From Capitulum mitella (taxonomy: Eukaryota; Arthropoda; Thecostraca; Pollicipedomorpha; Pollicipedidae): a stretch of DNA of 64,000 nucleotides. The notes beneath the pieces are model-generated. The model worked only from the letters and a program-made list of their open reading frames with translations, was not told the origin of the DNA and searched no databases. Below are positions 37,301-44,758 of this stretch, piece by piece. A program made the position numbers and the translations under genes. Positions within the stretch are counted from its first letter, which is position 1. Each line of letters starts with the position of its first letter. The stretch lies in NCBI GenBank assembly GCA_030062745.1, contig CP099841.1, positions 31,798,368 to 31,862,367 on the forward strand, given 5' to 3'.

Positions 37301-38739
37301 CAGCTCAAAAATCACAAGCAACACAATGCAGGACAGAAAGGGCATTTCGAGAGCATTTCGTTTTCATGTCTCACGAAATAACGGAGCAGACATTTCTCGT
37401 TCTCAGGTCACAAACAAATAGGAAATAAATCCAATCATACCATCCAAGGCTGTCGAAATCCGGCTTTAACGAGTTAAGGTCGTGACAGTGGCATCATATG
37501 GTCGTAAAAACTCAAATCAGCACTTTCACTCGCATCAACTGATGTGCTACTTCTCCAGTACGGCCTGAAACATTTTCCCATGATTAAATGGCGTATATAC
37601 GTTACCTATATTTTACACAGAAAACTGTGAAACATTTGATTTGATATACATTAGCCATGGAATAGTTCACGATTACTTCAAGAACTATTCCATGGCTTTC
37701 TAGATCACATCAGTCTGTCAACCACCTGCAATGTAAAAATACATTGTCCTCTAGCTTCTCAACTGACTACATGATTTGACGATGCATGACAGCTTCTTTC
37801 ATCATCAACAAGCAAACCAAGCAACAAACCAAAGGCTTGTTAATGTCTTAATAGAATACACAAAACACACCATATCATTCGCAGTTGCAAGAAGTGGGTA
37901 AACAACAATAGCAAATTATTGGTAGCCTGCACGGACATGCAGAGCATAACAAGCGGTAACATTTGTTTATCTTCTGGCCAAGTACATCTAGTTCATGCCG
38001 ACTGGTTAAAGTCGTAGATGTGAACAATTCAAACCACACAATGCATTAACTTCCGATTCCAATGGTTTTGCCAGCAAGCAAACCCATGAACTGCATAATA
38101 AATACAACGTTATGAAAAGGGCTCCATCAGGAAAGACATGGACAGGTACTCACACGTCGCAGTCGCACGTGGAACGCTTTACAGTCCACATGAATCTGAT
38201 TCAGTGCAGCTTTAAAAATCTCATCAACGGGGTATGATAAAGAAGACATCAAAACGAGGCCAATTTCGCAAAACCCAAACTGACGACAAAGCCATAAACC
38301 AGCTTACGCAAGAGAAAAGAGCAAGACACCAGGGTCCAATGAATTCAGGGCCATCGTTCGGCCGCCACATGTTCTCATGACAGCCCTCGGAAACACCATC
38401 ATTCTGTCACGAAAATCATCACATCAAGGCAGCAGCATGCCCTCCCCCCCCACACACACAAGCAGGTCAGCCGCGCTGGACACTCACCAGCTTAATGGCG
38501 ACATGTTCGCCGTTGTACATGTTCTTGCCGAGCCGGAGCTCGCCGAAGTTGCCGCAGCCGATCTTCTTGCCGACGCGGAAGTTGGAGCCGACCATGAGCA
38601 CGCCGGAGCCGCCGGAGCCGGCCTGGCGCGAGCCCGTGCTCTGCACCGTGTTCCGGCTGGAGGAGGGCAGCCGCGCCACGCGCCGCGCCGCCGCCGCCGC
38701 CTCGTCGGCCGGCTTCTCCTTGGCGTCGCGTTTCTGCAT
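5409..38739 (-). CDS. gish: Casein kinase 1 gamma (gilgamesh/CSNK1G), complete, 11 coding exons
   Basis: Membrane-anchored Ser/Thr kinase of the CK1 gamma group. In animals this family phosphorylates the Wnt co-receptor LRP6/Arrow and affects vesicle traffic. Joining 38488-38739, 35472-35541, 22544-22692, 14947-15061, 14644-14763, 12681-12851, 8716-8864, 6750-6830, 6357-6461, 5870-5976 and 5409-5460 (all minus) gives 1371 nt, 456 residues plus stop, with every phase closing. Visible motifs are the glycine loop G61-C-G-N-F-G66, VAIK Lys83, YRDVKPEN (Asp173, Lys175, Asn178), DFG 196-198, the CK1-specific SIN at 228-230, and a C-terminal Cys441-443 CCCFF followed by a basic tail, the family's palmitoylation site. 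The length is close to vertebrate (about 420-450) and insect members. The insert carrying TPVGSLQT and RHGSVQ is arthropod-like. All junctions are GT-AG except intron 9 (GC-AG). Confidence 0.96.
5461..5869 (-). other. CK1 gamma intron 10
   Basis: A GT-AG intron of 409 nt. It is GC-rich, and nothing further was recognised in it. Confidence 0.85.
5870..5976 (-). CDS. gish: CK1 gamma exon 10 (SSTNGEL segment)
   Basis: A 107-nt exon with acceptor GCCGCCAG and donor AA|GTACGG. It encodes [17 protein letters not shown] and continues to VDVVDET, residues 405-439. This segment is strongly conserved in CK1 gamma C-termini. Without the donor the frame reads on into an unrelated GC-rich sequence, whereas splicing gives the conserved ETK-CCC junction. 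Confidence 0.94.
5977..6356 (-). other. CK1 gamma intron 9 (GC-AG)
   Basis: A 380-nt intron with donor CAG|GCGAGT and acceptor CAG. A GT lies 4 nt further in, but using it would add 4 nt and break the frame. The GC donor is otherwise a good match to AG|GYRAGT. GC-AG introns are a known minor class. Confidence 0.85.
6357..6461 (-). CDS. gish: CK1 gamma exon 9 (arthropod insert ending RHGSVQ)
   Basis: A 105-nt exon, phase 0 at both ends, after the acceptor GTGTGACCCGCAG. It encodes residues 370-404, containing the fragments [25 protein letters not shown]. From memory of the insect family, fly gilgamesh has closely similar text before SSTNGEL, which supports the exon and the junction. The exon lies in very GC-rich DNA where many spurious frames overlap. 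Confidence 0.9.
6462..6749 (-). other. CK1 gamma intron 8
   Basis: A GT-AG intron of 288 nt, GC-rich, containing G/C homopolymer runs near 6481-6505. No other feature was recognised. Confidence 0.85.
6750..6830 (-). CDS. gish: CK1 gamma exon 8 (TPVGSLQT segment)
   Basis: An 81-nt exon with acceptor CCCGCAG and donor AAG|GTACTG, phase 0 at both ends. It encodes residues 343-369, beginning [17 protein letters not shown]. This follows the kinase domain directly and matches the insect CK1 gamma pattern TPVGSLQT with an EVI-SPN stretch. Confidence 0.93.
6831..8715 (-). other. CK1 gamma intron 7
   Basis: A GT-AG intron of about 1.9 kb. It contains homopolymer runs (G run near 7297-7307, C run near 8038-8052) and GC-rich low-complexity DNA near 6860-7110 and 7800-7940. 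No gene was seen in it. Confidence 0.8.
8716..8864 (-). CDS. gish: CK1 gamma exon 7 (end of kinase domain)
   Basis: A 149-nt exon with acceptor GCTCACAG and donor ATG|GTGAGC. It encodes residues 293-342, with [16 protein letters not shown] and ending EFDWTGRTM. This is the C-lobe end of the CK1 domain. The split codon G|AG restores Glu293. Confidence 0.95.
9358..9607. repeat. Minisatellite, about 42-43 bp unit, roughly 6 copies
   Basis: Successive copies start with variants of AGCCGTGTGCCAGTGTG and continue GGCACACTTGGCCAACATTC. Copies begin near 9366, 9408, 9450, 9494, 9536 and 9578. They are diverged from one another, especially at the ends of the array. Confidence 0.85.
11580..12165. repeat. 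49-bp GC-rich minisatellite, 12 copies of two alternating types
   Basis: Units of 49 bp start GGCCACGGCCGCGCCC. Type A continues TACAGTGTCCACTCTG and type B TGTAGCGTCCGCTCTG. Reading left to right the order is A A A B A B A B A B B, then a hybrid last unit. Copies of the same type are nearly identical. The unit contains GGCCGGCC and GGCCACGGCCG. The array lies in intron 6 of CK1 gamma. Confidence 0.95.
12681..12851 (-). CDS. gish: CK1 gamma exon 6 (kinase C-lobe)
   Basis: A 171-nt exon with acceptor GTTTCAG and donor CCAG|GTCAGC. It encodes residues 237-292, including [20 protein letters not shown] and [17 protein letters not shown]. This is the most conserved stretch of the CK1 C-lobe, almost identical to known CK1 gamma proteins. 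Both split codons restore conserved Glu residues (236 and 293). Confidence 0.97.
12852..14643 (-). other. CK1 gamma intron 5
   Basis: A GT-AG intron of 1.8 kb. It contains a 61-bp direct duplication at about 13183-13310 (ATCCAACGGARCTGGTKCAC followed by C runs) and a GC-rich right end (14200-14640). No coding exon was seen. Confidence 0.8.
13183..13310. repeat. Two-copy 61-bp tandem duplication with C runs
   Basis: ATCCAACGGAACTGGTGCAC at 13183 and ATCCAACGGAGCTGGTTCAC at about 13244 are each followed by a C-rich run and CTCAAGG. A G run follows near 13314-13328. Confidence 0.75.
14644..14763 (-). CDS. gish: CK1 gamma exon 5 (DFG to activation segment)
   Basis: A 120-nt exon with acceptor TTGGACAG and donor AAAG|GTGAGC. 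It encodes residues 197-235, [20 protein letters not shown] and then [17 protein letters not shown]. It carries the FG of DFG (Asp196 is split across the junction) and the CK1-type SIN motif at 228-230, which replaces the APE motif of other kinases. Confidence 0.97.
14764..14946 (-). other. CK1 gamma intron 4
   Basis: The shortest intron (183 nt), GT-AG, splitting the Asp codon of the DFG motif. Confidence 0.9.
14947..15061 (-). CDS. gish: CK1 gamma exon 4 (catalytic loop)
   Basis: A 115-nt exon with acceptor CTCCTTTTCAG (a good polypyrimidine tract) and donor ATAG|GTTAGC. It encodes residues 158-195, [20 protein letters not shown] and then [18 protein letters not shown]. Asp173, Lys175 and Asn178 form the catalytic loop. 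Confidence 0.97.
17508..17660 (+). repeat. Partial tRNA-derived SINE copy, plus orientation (left palindrome arm)
   Basis: Carries a B-box GGTTCGAGTC at 17566-17575, then CTCGATATTTTTCCCAC and a tail ending in (TC)n. It is homologous, inverted, to 17815-17940. The part that would hold the A-box is missing, so this copy is 5' truncated. Confidence 0.7.
17640..17820. repeat. Compound microsatellite (TC)n-(TA)n-(GA)n between SINE arms
   Basis: TC dinucleotides, then about 140 bp of interrupted TA/TG-rich repeat, then GA dinucleotides. The centre is itself near-palindromic, so the whole 17508-17940 block can fold back. Confidence 0.9.
17815..17975 (-). repeat. tRNA-derived SINE copy, minus orientation
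   Basis: On the minus strand an A-box-like TAGATTAGTTGG (17958-17947) is followed about 50 nt later by a B-box GGTTTGAGTC (17894-17885), then a non-tRNA body CTCGATATTTTTCCCAC and a GA/TC tail. RNA polymerase III boxes plus a unique tail point to a SINE rather than a tRNA gene. No cloverleaf acceptor stem closes. Confidence 0.7.
18057..19278. mobile_element. TTAA-flanked MITE candidate, piggyBac-like, about 1.22 kb
   Basis: The left end is TTAA-CCCGCGCACGACCG and the right end GGGGACGGG-TTAA, with TTAA at 18053-18056 and 19279-19282. Near both ends lies the same inverted block, GACTGG, a G run, CAGTTGACTG and a C run. piggyBac elements insert at TTAA and have CCC...GGG termini. No transposase is encoded. 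The interior carries paired AGGTCA-type half-sites, reported separately. The superfamily assignment is inferred from termini only. Confidence 0.6.
21398..21735. repeat. Minisatellite, about 26-28 bp unit, about 12 copies
   Basis: The unit is close to GACCGGGTACCGGACAGG followed by NACAGA. Copies are diverged but in register from about 21398 to 21735, in CK1 gamma intron 3. The repeat is free of stops in several frames, so the long reading frames here are artefacts of the repeat. Confidence 0.85.
22544..22692 (-). CDS. gish: CK1 gamma exon 3 (hinge and N-lobe end)
   Basis: A 149-nt exon with acceptor TTCGCAG and donor TTA|GTAAGT. It encodes residues 109-157, including [20 protein letters not shown] and [30 protein letters not shown] is the CK1 hinge region. 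The split Glu108 joins it to exon 2. Confidence 0.97.
23750..23975. repeat. Minisatellite, about 48-50 bp unit, 4-5 copies
   Basis: Copies share CACAGGGTTGGAGAGCCCC and then CGGCTTCGGCACCCTCAGGG. Three well-preserved copies (from about 23778, 23828 and 23877) are flanked by degenerate ones. Confidence 0.8.
25033..25065. repeat. (GAGCC)n pentanucleotide repeat
   Basis: About six uninterrupted copies of GAGCC (CCGAG) in GC-rich intronic DNA. Confidence 0.9.
25430..25800. repeat. GATTC/GAATC-enriched block
   Basis: Very frequent GATTC, GAATC, CGATTCC and the palindrome GAATCGATTC (or close variants) at irregular spacing, ending just before the TTAA at 25811. It does not form a clean tandem repeat and may be a degraded short-unit satellite. 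Confidence 0.6.
25815..27045. mobile_element. Second TTAA-flanked MITE candidate, about 1.23 kb
   Basis: TTAA at 25811-25814 is followed by CCCGCCAATGACTGGGAGGG. The right end, read on the minus strand, is TTAA-CCTGGCATGG with an inner TTGACGGGCAGGGCGTTTA and a C run, similar to the left subterminal sequence. Its size nearly equals that of the 18057-19278 element, and its left end has the same TTAACCCG and ACTGGG pattern. The ends are imperfect, so it is less certain than the first element. Confidence 0.4.
28342..28389. repeat. (ACGC)n microsatellite
   Basis: About eleven perfect copies of the tetranucleotide GCAC/ACGC. Confidence 0.97.
33740..34050. repeat. Degenerate GC-rich repeat (GGGACGGCAGGCTGACG-like)
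   Basis: Variants of GGGACGACAGGCTG / GGCACGGCAGGCTGAC recur every 50-60 bp across this stretch. Divergence is high. It sits inside the GC-rich block of intron 2 and accounts for overlapping long frames there. Confidence 0.6.
35472..35541 (-). CDS. gish: CK1 gamma exon 2
   Basis: A 70-nt exon with acceptor GTCCTCAG and donor CACG|GTGAGT. It encodes residues 85-107, [20 protein letters not shown] and then [16 protein letters not shown] is diagnostic of the CK1 gamma alpha-C region. Its acceptor directly abuts a tandem repeat rich in TGACGT. Confidence 0.97.
35545..35850. repeat. Minisatellite of about 28-34 bp units with TGACGT cores
   Basis: Plus-strand copies read like GGACACGTCAGGACGAACG then TCAGCAGA. 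About 9-10 diverged copies are present, each with two ACGTCA/CGTCAG motifs (TGACGT on the coding strand). The array begins within 10 bp of the exon 2 splice acceptor. Confidence 0.85.
37653..37697. repeat. Perfect 16-bp inverted repeat (hairpin), intron 1
   Basis: The arms AGCCATGGAATAGTTC (37653-37668) and GAACTATTCCATGGCT (37682-37697) are perfectly complementary, with a 13-nt loop. Confidence 0.9.
38488..38739 (-). CDS. gish: CK1 gamma exon 1 (start codon, ATP-binding loop)
   Basis: 252 coding nt from ATG at 38739-38737 to donor CTG|GTGAGT. It encodes residues 1-84, ending with [27 protein letters not shown] and VAIKL, so it holds the glycine loop (61-66) and Lys83. The ATG has A at -3. 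The frame stays open upstream to about 38832 but its first codon there is GTG, not ATG. A CAG|TCGCGCAGC just before the ATG could be an acceptor for a 5' UTR exon. Surroundings to about 38960 are CpG-island-like. Confidence 0.93.
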
Positions 38740-39040
38740 GCTGCGCGACTGGGCACTGGCAATGAAGTAGCGGGACGCCGCGATGCCGAAGTGCGACACT
38801 TTGGCGGCTGGGCGGGGCGCGCGCGCCGTCACTGGCCGCTACGGCTCGCCGTCGCGGTCGCGGTCGCGGCGCGCGGGTCGGGAGGCGCGGCGGCGGTCAC
38901 GCACAGGGACGGGGCGCCGACACGTGCTGGGCCATCCGGCGCCCGGCCGTCCGCGCCACCTTGACCCCAGTCTGCTGGCAGGGCCTGGAACAGGGCACGT
39001 GATGAGGTGACAGGGAGACACACAGATGGCATCCAGCCAG
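38740..39040 (-). promoter_or_regulatory. CpG-rich region upstream of the CK1 gamma start
   Basis: About 220 bp of very high GC and CpG (38780-38960) lie directly upstream of the first coding ATG. It may be 5' UTR, promoter or the last part of an upstream intron. No TATA box or initiator could be identified with confidence. It ends where the CpG-depleted block begins. Confidence 0.35.
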
Positions 39041-41520
39041 GTCACATAGTTCAGGTGCAGGATAGCAGAATGAGTGGTATAGATGGTATAAAGAAGACAA
39101 ATCTTGCATCGAATAATTCAAGCCACGAAAAATGGCAGAAATGATGCAATCTGTCACTGGGCAACAGGGACAAATTTCTTTGTGCTGCTTAGCAGAATGT
39201 GCATGTGTATATGAAGAATCAGTATGCATGCTGCCATAACTCAGGCTACATGATAATTCAATGTTTCTTTCAGACATCTAATCAACAGTTAACAGATATT
39301 TTGATCAAACTGAACTAATGCAACTTGCTTTGTCAGGCGAAGACATACAACTGACGAGAATGTGATGCCTGTAATGTGAGTTTTAAACAGAGATAGCCAT
39401 GTTGTGCCTTGTCTTTGAAACTGATACACAACATGCATTTTACCTGAAAACCCAAGTTGACAGGATTTCAAAGGCATTGCCCATTAATTTCCTTATGCTG
39501 CGTTTCTCTGCATCTTATCAACTGTTATGTAACACTAGAAAGAGGCAATGGACATTATCAAAAATCCATACTGCATCAAATCAGTCTAAAGTATAGTGCC
39601 TTTTAATTAATTTCATTCCTGTCACTCCTAAACATGCCATGGAAAATGTGAATGCACAAGACATAAACATGAAATTTTTCAGATCCAATCAATTCATTTA
39701 CAAAAAGATAATCCGAACAGACAATTACTTTTCAGTTCCATCCTGTAATACCATTAAAAACTGAAATGCTGATGCAAGAAGGAAACATAGCCAGGTAAAA
39801 TGTTCCATAAATATTCATGCTGGTTATGTTGCTAGCATACACCAAGTTGCCAGTTCTATAAAACCATAAAAATTGCATCATTCAACCCATTATGGGGAAG
39901 GGCATATCTACTTCACTTTAAACCAATATGTCCACAGAAAATAAGAGATAATTATCTGGATCTGCACAGACAGGTTCTATATCATGACAACAGCAGGAAA
40001 GGACAATGATTGGCATATTACAAAACAGAATACCATGGCTACTAATCAAAAATGCCAGGACCTGGCATATCACAATGTGTGTTATGATTCACCTTGCTTT
40101 ATACAAATCTGCTGCACAACCAGAGAACAAGTCAAACTATGGCTTTGCTTAAAGCACCACAGAATGTACTGTTCATAAAGCTACAAAGCCAAATTGCTCA
40201 CTCTGGCTTGTCAAATGGTGATATTCTATGACGGCATCCACTATAAGATTTGTAAACTACAAATCATTTACAACTCAGCATTCTGAGCATGGATTCCCAA
40301 TAATGAGGATAGCCATGAATGAAAAAGTACTTCTTTGATTAGTCAATTTTCAGATCAATAATGGAATGTTTTTAGTCATGCTGGTCTTGAATATTATCTT
40401 TTTTTAGGGGAAAGCCTTCTCATACATACACATATACTAGACCATGGTTCTAGTCATTGCTTACACAAATGCAAAATGCTGCTGCTGGTGGTCACCATGG
40501 CCAGATGTAGAATGCACATGTGAAAGGCAGGCTACTTACTTCCAGAAAAAGCCATTATACTGCAGGCAAACTTCATCAGGCATCTGGGCTAGCTTAAATT
40601 TCAAACATGTACCTAATCACAGTTATGTGTACTTTTCTATCTCCACTAGCAGGGAGAACTTTTGTGAACTACACAAATGTGCAAAAAGATTATGCCTAGC
40701 ATATAGCTGGGTAAAAAGCATACAAAGATAATATGAATGATCTAATTTCATTTTGTATGATGTTACCAAAATCCAATTCACCTACTAAAGTGAAAAATAA
40801 CATCCACTATGAGACTGTTAGTTAGTGTCATAAAATGAGACATCCACTACGAGGCTAATAATTGGTGTCATATAATAAAGCACTGTTGATTCATGCATGT
40901 CACTTTGTATAGGTGCTCTACAGGGATGTCAGATGGAATTAAGAAGACATGTGGATTGTAGAACACCATACAATGTATCAGAGCTTTTTGGGGGCTCAGA
41001 GTATATTTGATACAGTTATTAGATTGCATGAGTGATAAAATATATCAGCACAACTTTTTGACGACTATGTACATAAGTATCTGGCTATCACTTCAAGGCA
41101 TGGACATTTCATTCCACTGAGGCTGGTTCAGTAATTTGTTTCTTTCTTGGTGTCAGAATATAACTCTGGTCCTAGTGTACAACATTCACAATAAGTAATA
41201 CCAGTCAAGTTGATGTTCTTGGTGCATGTCAGTTTACATCATATCTGTGTCTTATTAAATGGAAACACTCATTTGCTTGCAGAGAAACAAATCCATCAAC
41301 ATGACTACACTGTAGGTTTTTGATGGAGGCACACAAACTTTTAGGGCATGAAATATTTTTGGGAACAAAAACTCCCTGATGTTCTTGGACACCACAACAC
41401 AACACTTTTTCCAACCCTGCTTGAGACTAGAATAGAATAGCCAAGTACTGAATGTGGCGCCAGCCTTATGAATGCAAAGGCATGATCTAAGAACTGACAG
41501 GATGTATGAATAGGAACACT
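39041..41520. other. AT-rich, CpG-depleted block of about 2.5 kb
   Basis: By direct count only about 10 CG dinucleotides occur in roughly 2.46 kb, whereas neighbouring sequence on both sides has several per line of 60 bases. The edges are sharp (near 39040 and 41521). No coding potential, terminal repeats or target duplication was recognised. A short near-duplication occurs at about 40802-40880 (ATCCACTATGAG... / ATCCACTACGAG... with GTGTCATA). See findings. Confidence 0.85.
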
Positions 41521-42589
41521 CAATTACTCGATTACGCAGGTATTTATGTCACAAAGGCTCTTGTCAAAATCGCGGCACGACTTACCCTGCGATCGTCCGC
41601 ACTGTATTCATCCGACGTATGCAGCGGAGAAAATTGTTTCCGTGTTTATAAAAGACCCTAAGAACTTACTAACCAAAAACGCAGCAACCCACAACCCTTT
41701 TATGTCCTAGACCACAGCCCCAAAATCCTCTCCCACCCTACACGCACCCACGGCAACTTCCACACGCACGCATACAGCAACGCAAGTTTACACGGAACGA
41801 GGCGTCAAGAACGAACAGGCATTGGGCGCTTCCTCCTCCAAACGAATGCGAGGATGTCACTCAGCTGATAATTTACAAAATGGTAGGATTACTGACGAAA
41901 TAAAAAGACAGGTTCCCTAACGGTGGTCAGACAAATAAAAACTGCATCATGTCAACGTGGGACCTATTTTCATGCAAACTGTGCGCAAAATATTTGTAAA
42001 TCTACGAATTTATTAGCCCATTTACTTGAAACAGAATGTCATTTTATACAGAAGAGTGACCTTGGTGCGAGTTTATTGCTCATTCTATTCAGTTAATGAG
42101 CGATGACTCAAGAAAGACAAGACAAATAAGCATGTATTAATACCTGGAATATTTTCGTATTTCAGGAATGTAGCCTAGGTCATGAAGACGTAACCAAACA
42201 CTGTAACCTTTAGTAGTACAATCCCTCCTAGTATGTATTTTAGTACAATCATTTTTTAGAAGGATATTCAATTTTAACGCGAGTTTCGAACAACGATAAC
42301 GAAGCTTTAGCTTAATTTATTAGCCTGCAGCCAGAAAAAAAATATTCGTAATGTATGCTTTGCCCAAAAACCCGATTTTTAGTCATGTAAATTCCCCTCC
42401 GGGCGTCCAACAGGAGCGGTGGAACCTCTGTGGAAATGGGGGCAAACGCACCGGCGTAGTCAAAGGGGTTGCCCCCCCCCCCCTCCCTTCCCCAGGCCCG
42501 CATTTTTGTGAAAAACATAGCACATCGCTTTCCCAATAGGCAATAGGCAGTTTTCCTATGAGTTCAGTTAACACTGAGCTCCGTCCCCA
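41521..42589. other. Intergenic DNA, no feature recognised
   Basis: Composition returns abruptly to CpG-containing DNA. AT-rich from about 42000. No exon, RNA gene or repeat was recognised apart from a C run near 42473-42483. Confidence 0.6.
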
Positions 42590-42625
42590 TCCCCCCCCCC
42601 CAAGAAAATCCTGGCTGCGCCCCTG
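42590..42625 (-). mobile_element. hAT-like terminus, outward-facing right end
   Basis: Read on the minus strand this is CAGGGGCGCAGCCAGGATTT followed by TCTTGG and a G run, a typical hAT-type terminal sequence (CAGGGGCGTAGC-like). The matching left end was not found nearby, so it is a fragment or a highly decayed element. Confidence 0.5.
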
Positions 42626-42931
42626 GGCAAATGTCATTTTTACCTAATTCCTTTCCACGCAACGCCATACGGTTAATGTTAAATGTTGCTCAAAGTTGGC
42701 GGGCAGCTGCTGCCACCCTCGGGTTTCAACGCCCCTGGCGCCCAACTCAACCGTACCCTTGTTTTTTGTTTCGTCATGTTACGAGTGGGTGCAGGCAAAT
42801 GAACGTAATCAGAAAACCCGTGTTAGTGATATCAGCGGCCTTCTGATCATATTGTTAAATTCAGCCGTTATCTCTGTACTCCCTACGGTGACGTTCGCCT
42901 CACGTTATTTAACTACGGCCATGGATGAACA

Positions 42932-42967
42932 CAAGGGCGTAGCTAGGATTTTCTTAAAGAGGGGAGC
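42932..42967 (+). mobile_element. hAT-like terminus, left end of the same family
   Basis: CAAGGGCGTAGCTAGGATTT then TCTT, nearly the same as the minus-strand terminus at 42625. It would be the left end of an element extending right. No matching right end was recognised in the next kilobases. Confidence 0.5.
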
Positions 42968-43524
42968 TTAGTGAAAACTGAAATAATACGAAAACGTTTG
43001 GTGAGAAAACAATGTGCAGTGGGTTTTACTGAAAAATACGGGTCTACGGGCGGCCGGGAATCCCCTCGCTGGCTGCAGTGGTGGATGAACGCATGCAAGC
43101 TGAGCCGTTGAGAAAGAAACCGCACAGGCCCCAAGATGCCCTTGAGTCCCGAAATAGCAGACCGGTGCTCGAACTTCCGACCATCGACCGCCGTTTAACA
43201 GCGAATGATAGCAGTGCCGGAGAAAGGGTCACACGAAGCGCGACTGCAGGAGTCCCACTCCAGCAAGACAGGACGTCCAGGCCGAAGATCAGCCTGGAAA
43301 ACGGAAGCAGGCCGGATTGGGGAAAAGCTGGGGACCGCCGAAGAACGCCAAAGAAGCCCAGGAAAGCTTGGTGGTCATGAATGACAAAGACATCAAAGAC
43401 GGCCTTTGCATCAGCGGAGGAGGTCATTGAAGTTGACTTTGACTCCTACGCCATTGAAGGAGTCCCAGTCAACATGCCGACGAGACAGTGGAGCAGCGGC
43501 GACAGTGTAAATCAGCCTGTAAAT

Positions 43525-43740
43525 CAGGGGTGTCGATTTGTATTCTTTTGAGAGGCCCCTGCCCCCAGTTCCCAATGTCGATTTGGGCCCCTCCAATGTT
43601 TGTTTGGGCCTCTCATTATTTTCTGCCCGTTTTAAAGAAAAATGGGCAATAATAACGAAAAGAACGGCCGCAATAGATAAGGGATGCGCAGAAAACATAC
43701 AATTAAGTATAAAGCGATGCACCTATCTATCTTTCTATCT

Positions 43741-43829
<89 letters not shown>

Positions 43830-44023
43830 GTACATATATATATATATATATATATTGAGATACATATAACTTTTCATTCCATCAAGAGTAACAAAAAACT
43901 TGAAAATTGCCATTGATCAAAATAAAGTGGGCTAAATCCGGAGAGAAACCCACATTTAGGGGAGGTTAGATTGCCGGACCTTCGGTTCGACCCTCAGATC
44001 ATTTATAGAAATCGACACTCCTG
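43525..44023. mobile_element. hAT-type MITE, 499 bp, with 8-bp target duplication
   Basis: The left terminus is CAGGGGTGTCGATTTGTAT and the right terminus, on the minus strand, CAGGAGTGTCGATTTCTAT. Flanks CTGTAAAT (43517-43524) and TTGTAAAT (44024-44031) match at 7 of 8 positions. CAGGGGTGTC termini and 8-bp duplications are hallmarks of hAT elements. The interior encodes no transposase and carries a (CT)n-(TA)n microsatellite. Confidence 0.85.
43741..43857. repeat. (CT)n followed by (TA)n microsatellite
   Basis: About 32 CT dinucleotides, then two TA blocks separated by TGTACA. It lies inside the hAT MITE. Confidence 0.97.
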
Positions 44024-44758
44024 TTGTAAATGTTCTCCAAGATTTGGGATAATTCGAGAAAGAAGCTGGAGCTGACCAAGTGGTACGTCAAGCCAGCTGT
44101 TGGGAACAATCTGTCGTTGAAACGACAGCTGAATTTGCACCTGAATACAGCGCAACTCGGCTAGCTTTTGACGGTCCTGGTGTCGCATGTCCAAGGAGTT
44201 GACACTGTTGGCATGGATTCCCTCGGAGAAGCGGTAATCAACTGGAGAAGACGCTCCCATGCCATCAACAACAAGAAGATGGCGTTGGTCGAAAGGTGCT
44301 ATGAACGGTCGAAAAAGAAGTGCTTTCAACTGCATGTCAACAAAATCATTCGGCTTGCCGAACGAAGTGAAGCTCGGGTCGCGAGCCTGCCGTCTACAAA
44401 AAGAGAGACGCCTGCCAAAAGGAAGCCGGCCACCTCCAGACCTGCGGGCGCCGACGAAGACGAGCGGCCGATTGCCGGAAACTTCCAGATGGCTAAAGTC
44501 ACAGAAGCTTTGGTACCGCTGTGGACGGACAAAAAGAAACCCAAGACCGACAATGATGACCGTCCATCAAAGATCCCGTCGCGGCATATCACCCTCGCAA
44601 ACAAAGCTGAGACTACAAATCGTGCGGAGGAGCCGAAAATCACCAGTGCACCAAGCGGTTCCTGGTCAACACCAGTCCTCCTGAAAAACGACCGAGTCAT
44701 GGCTGCTCGGATCCTTAAGGAGTGCTCAGCACCACGGAATGTCTCGAAAAGATGCTAG

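Larger units (their letters stand above)
35542..38487 (-). other. CK1 gamma intron 1
   Basis: An intron of 2.9 kb, GT-AG. It holds a TGACGT-rich minisatellite against exon 2 (35545-35850) and a 16-bp perfect hairpin (37653-37697). Nothing else was recognised. The right half is AT-rich. Confidence 0.8.
43078..44758 (+). other. Cluster of unrecognised open-frame fragments, interrupted by a hAT MITE
   Basis: A 100-codon frame (43078-43380), a shorter one opening at 43381 with EEVIEVDFDSYAIEGVPVNM, and a 196-codon frame (44168-44758, rich in Lys/Arg/Glu) lie in one orientation. A 499-bp MITE is inserted between them. Removing the MITE restores VNQPVNVLQDLG and then a stop, so the host was already not one intact frame. 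No family was recognised. It may be a decayed transposon or pseudogene. Coding status is unproven. Confidence 0.25.

Noticed and set aside
38740..38832. Upstream extension of CK1 gamma starting at 38832
   Set aside because: The codon there is GTG, not ATG. The first ATG in this frame is at 38739, which also has A at -3.
43684..43913. Frames encoding long Ser-Leu and Ile-Tyr runs
   Set aside because: They are translations of the (CT)n and (TA)n microsatellite.
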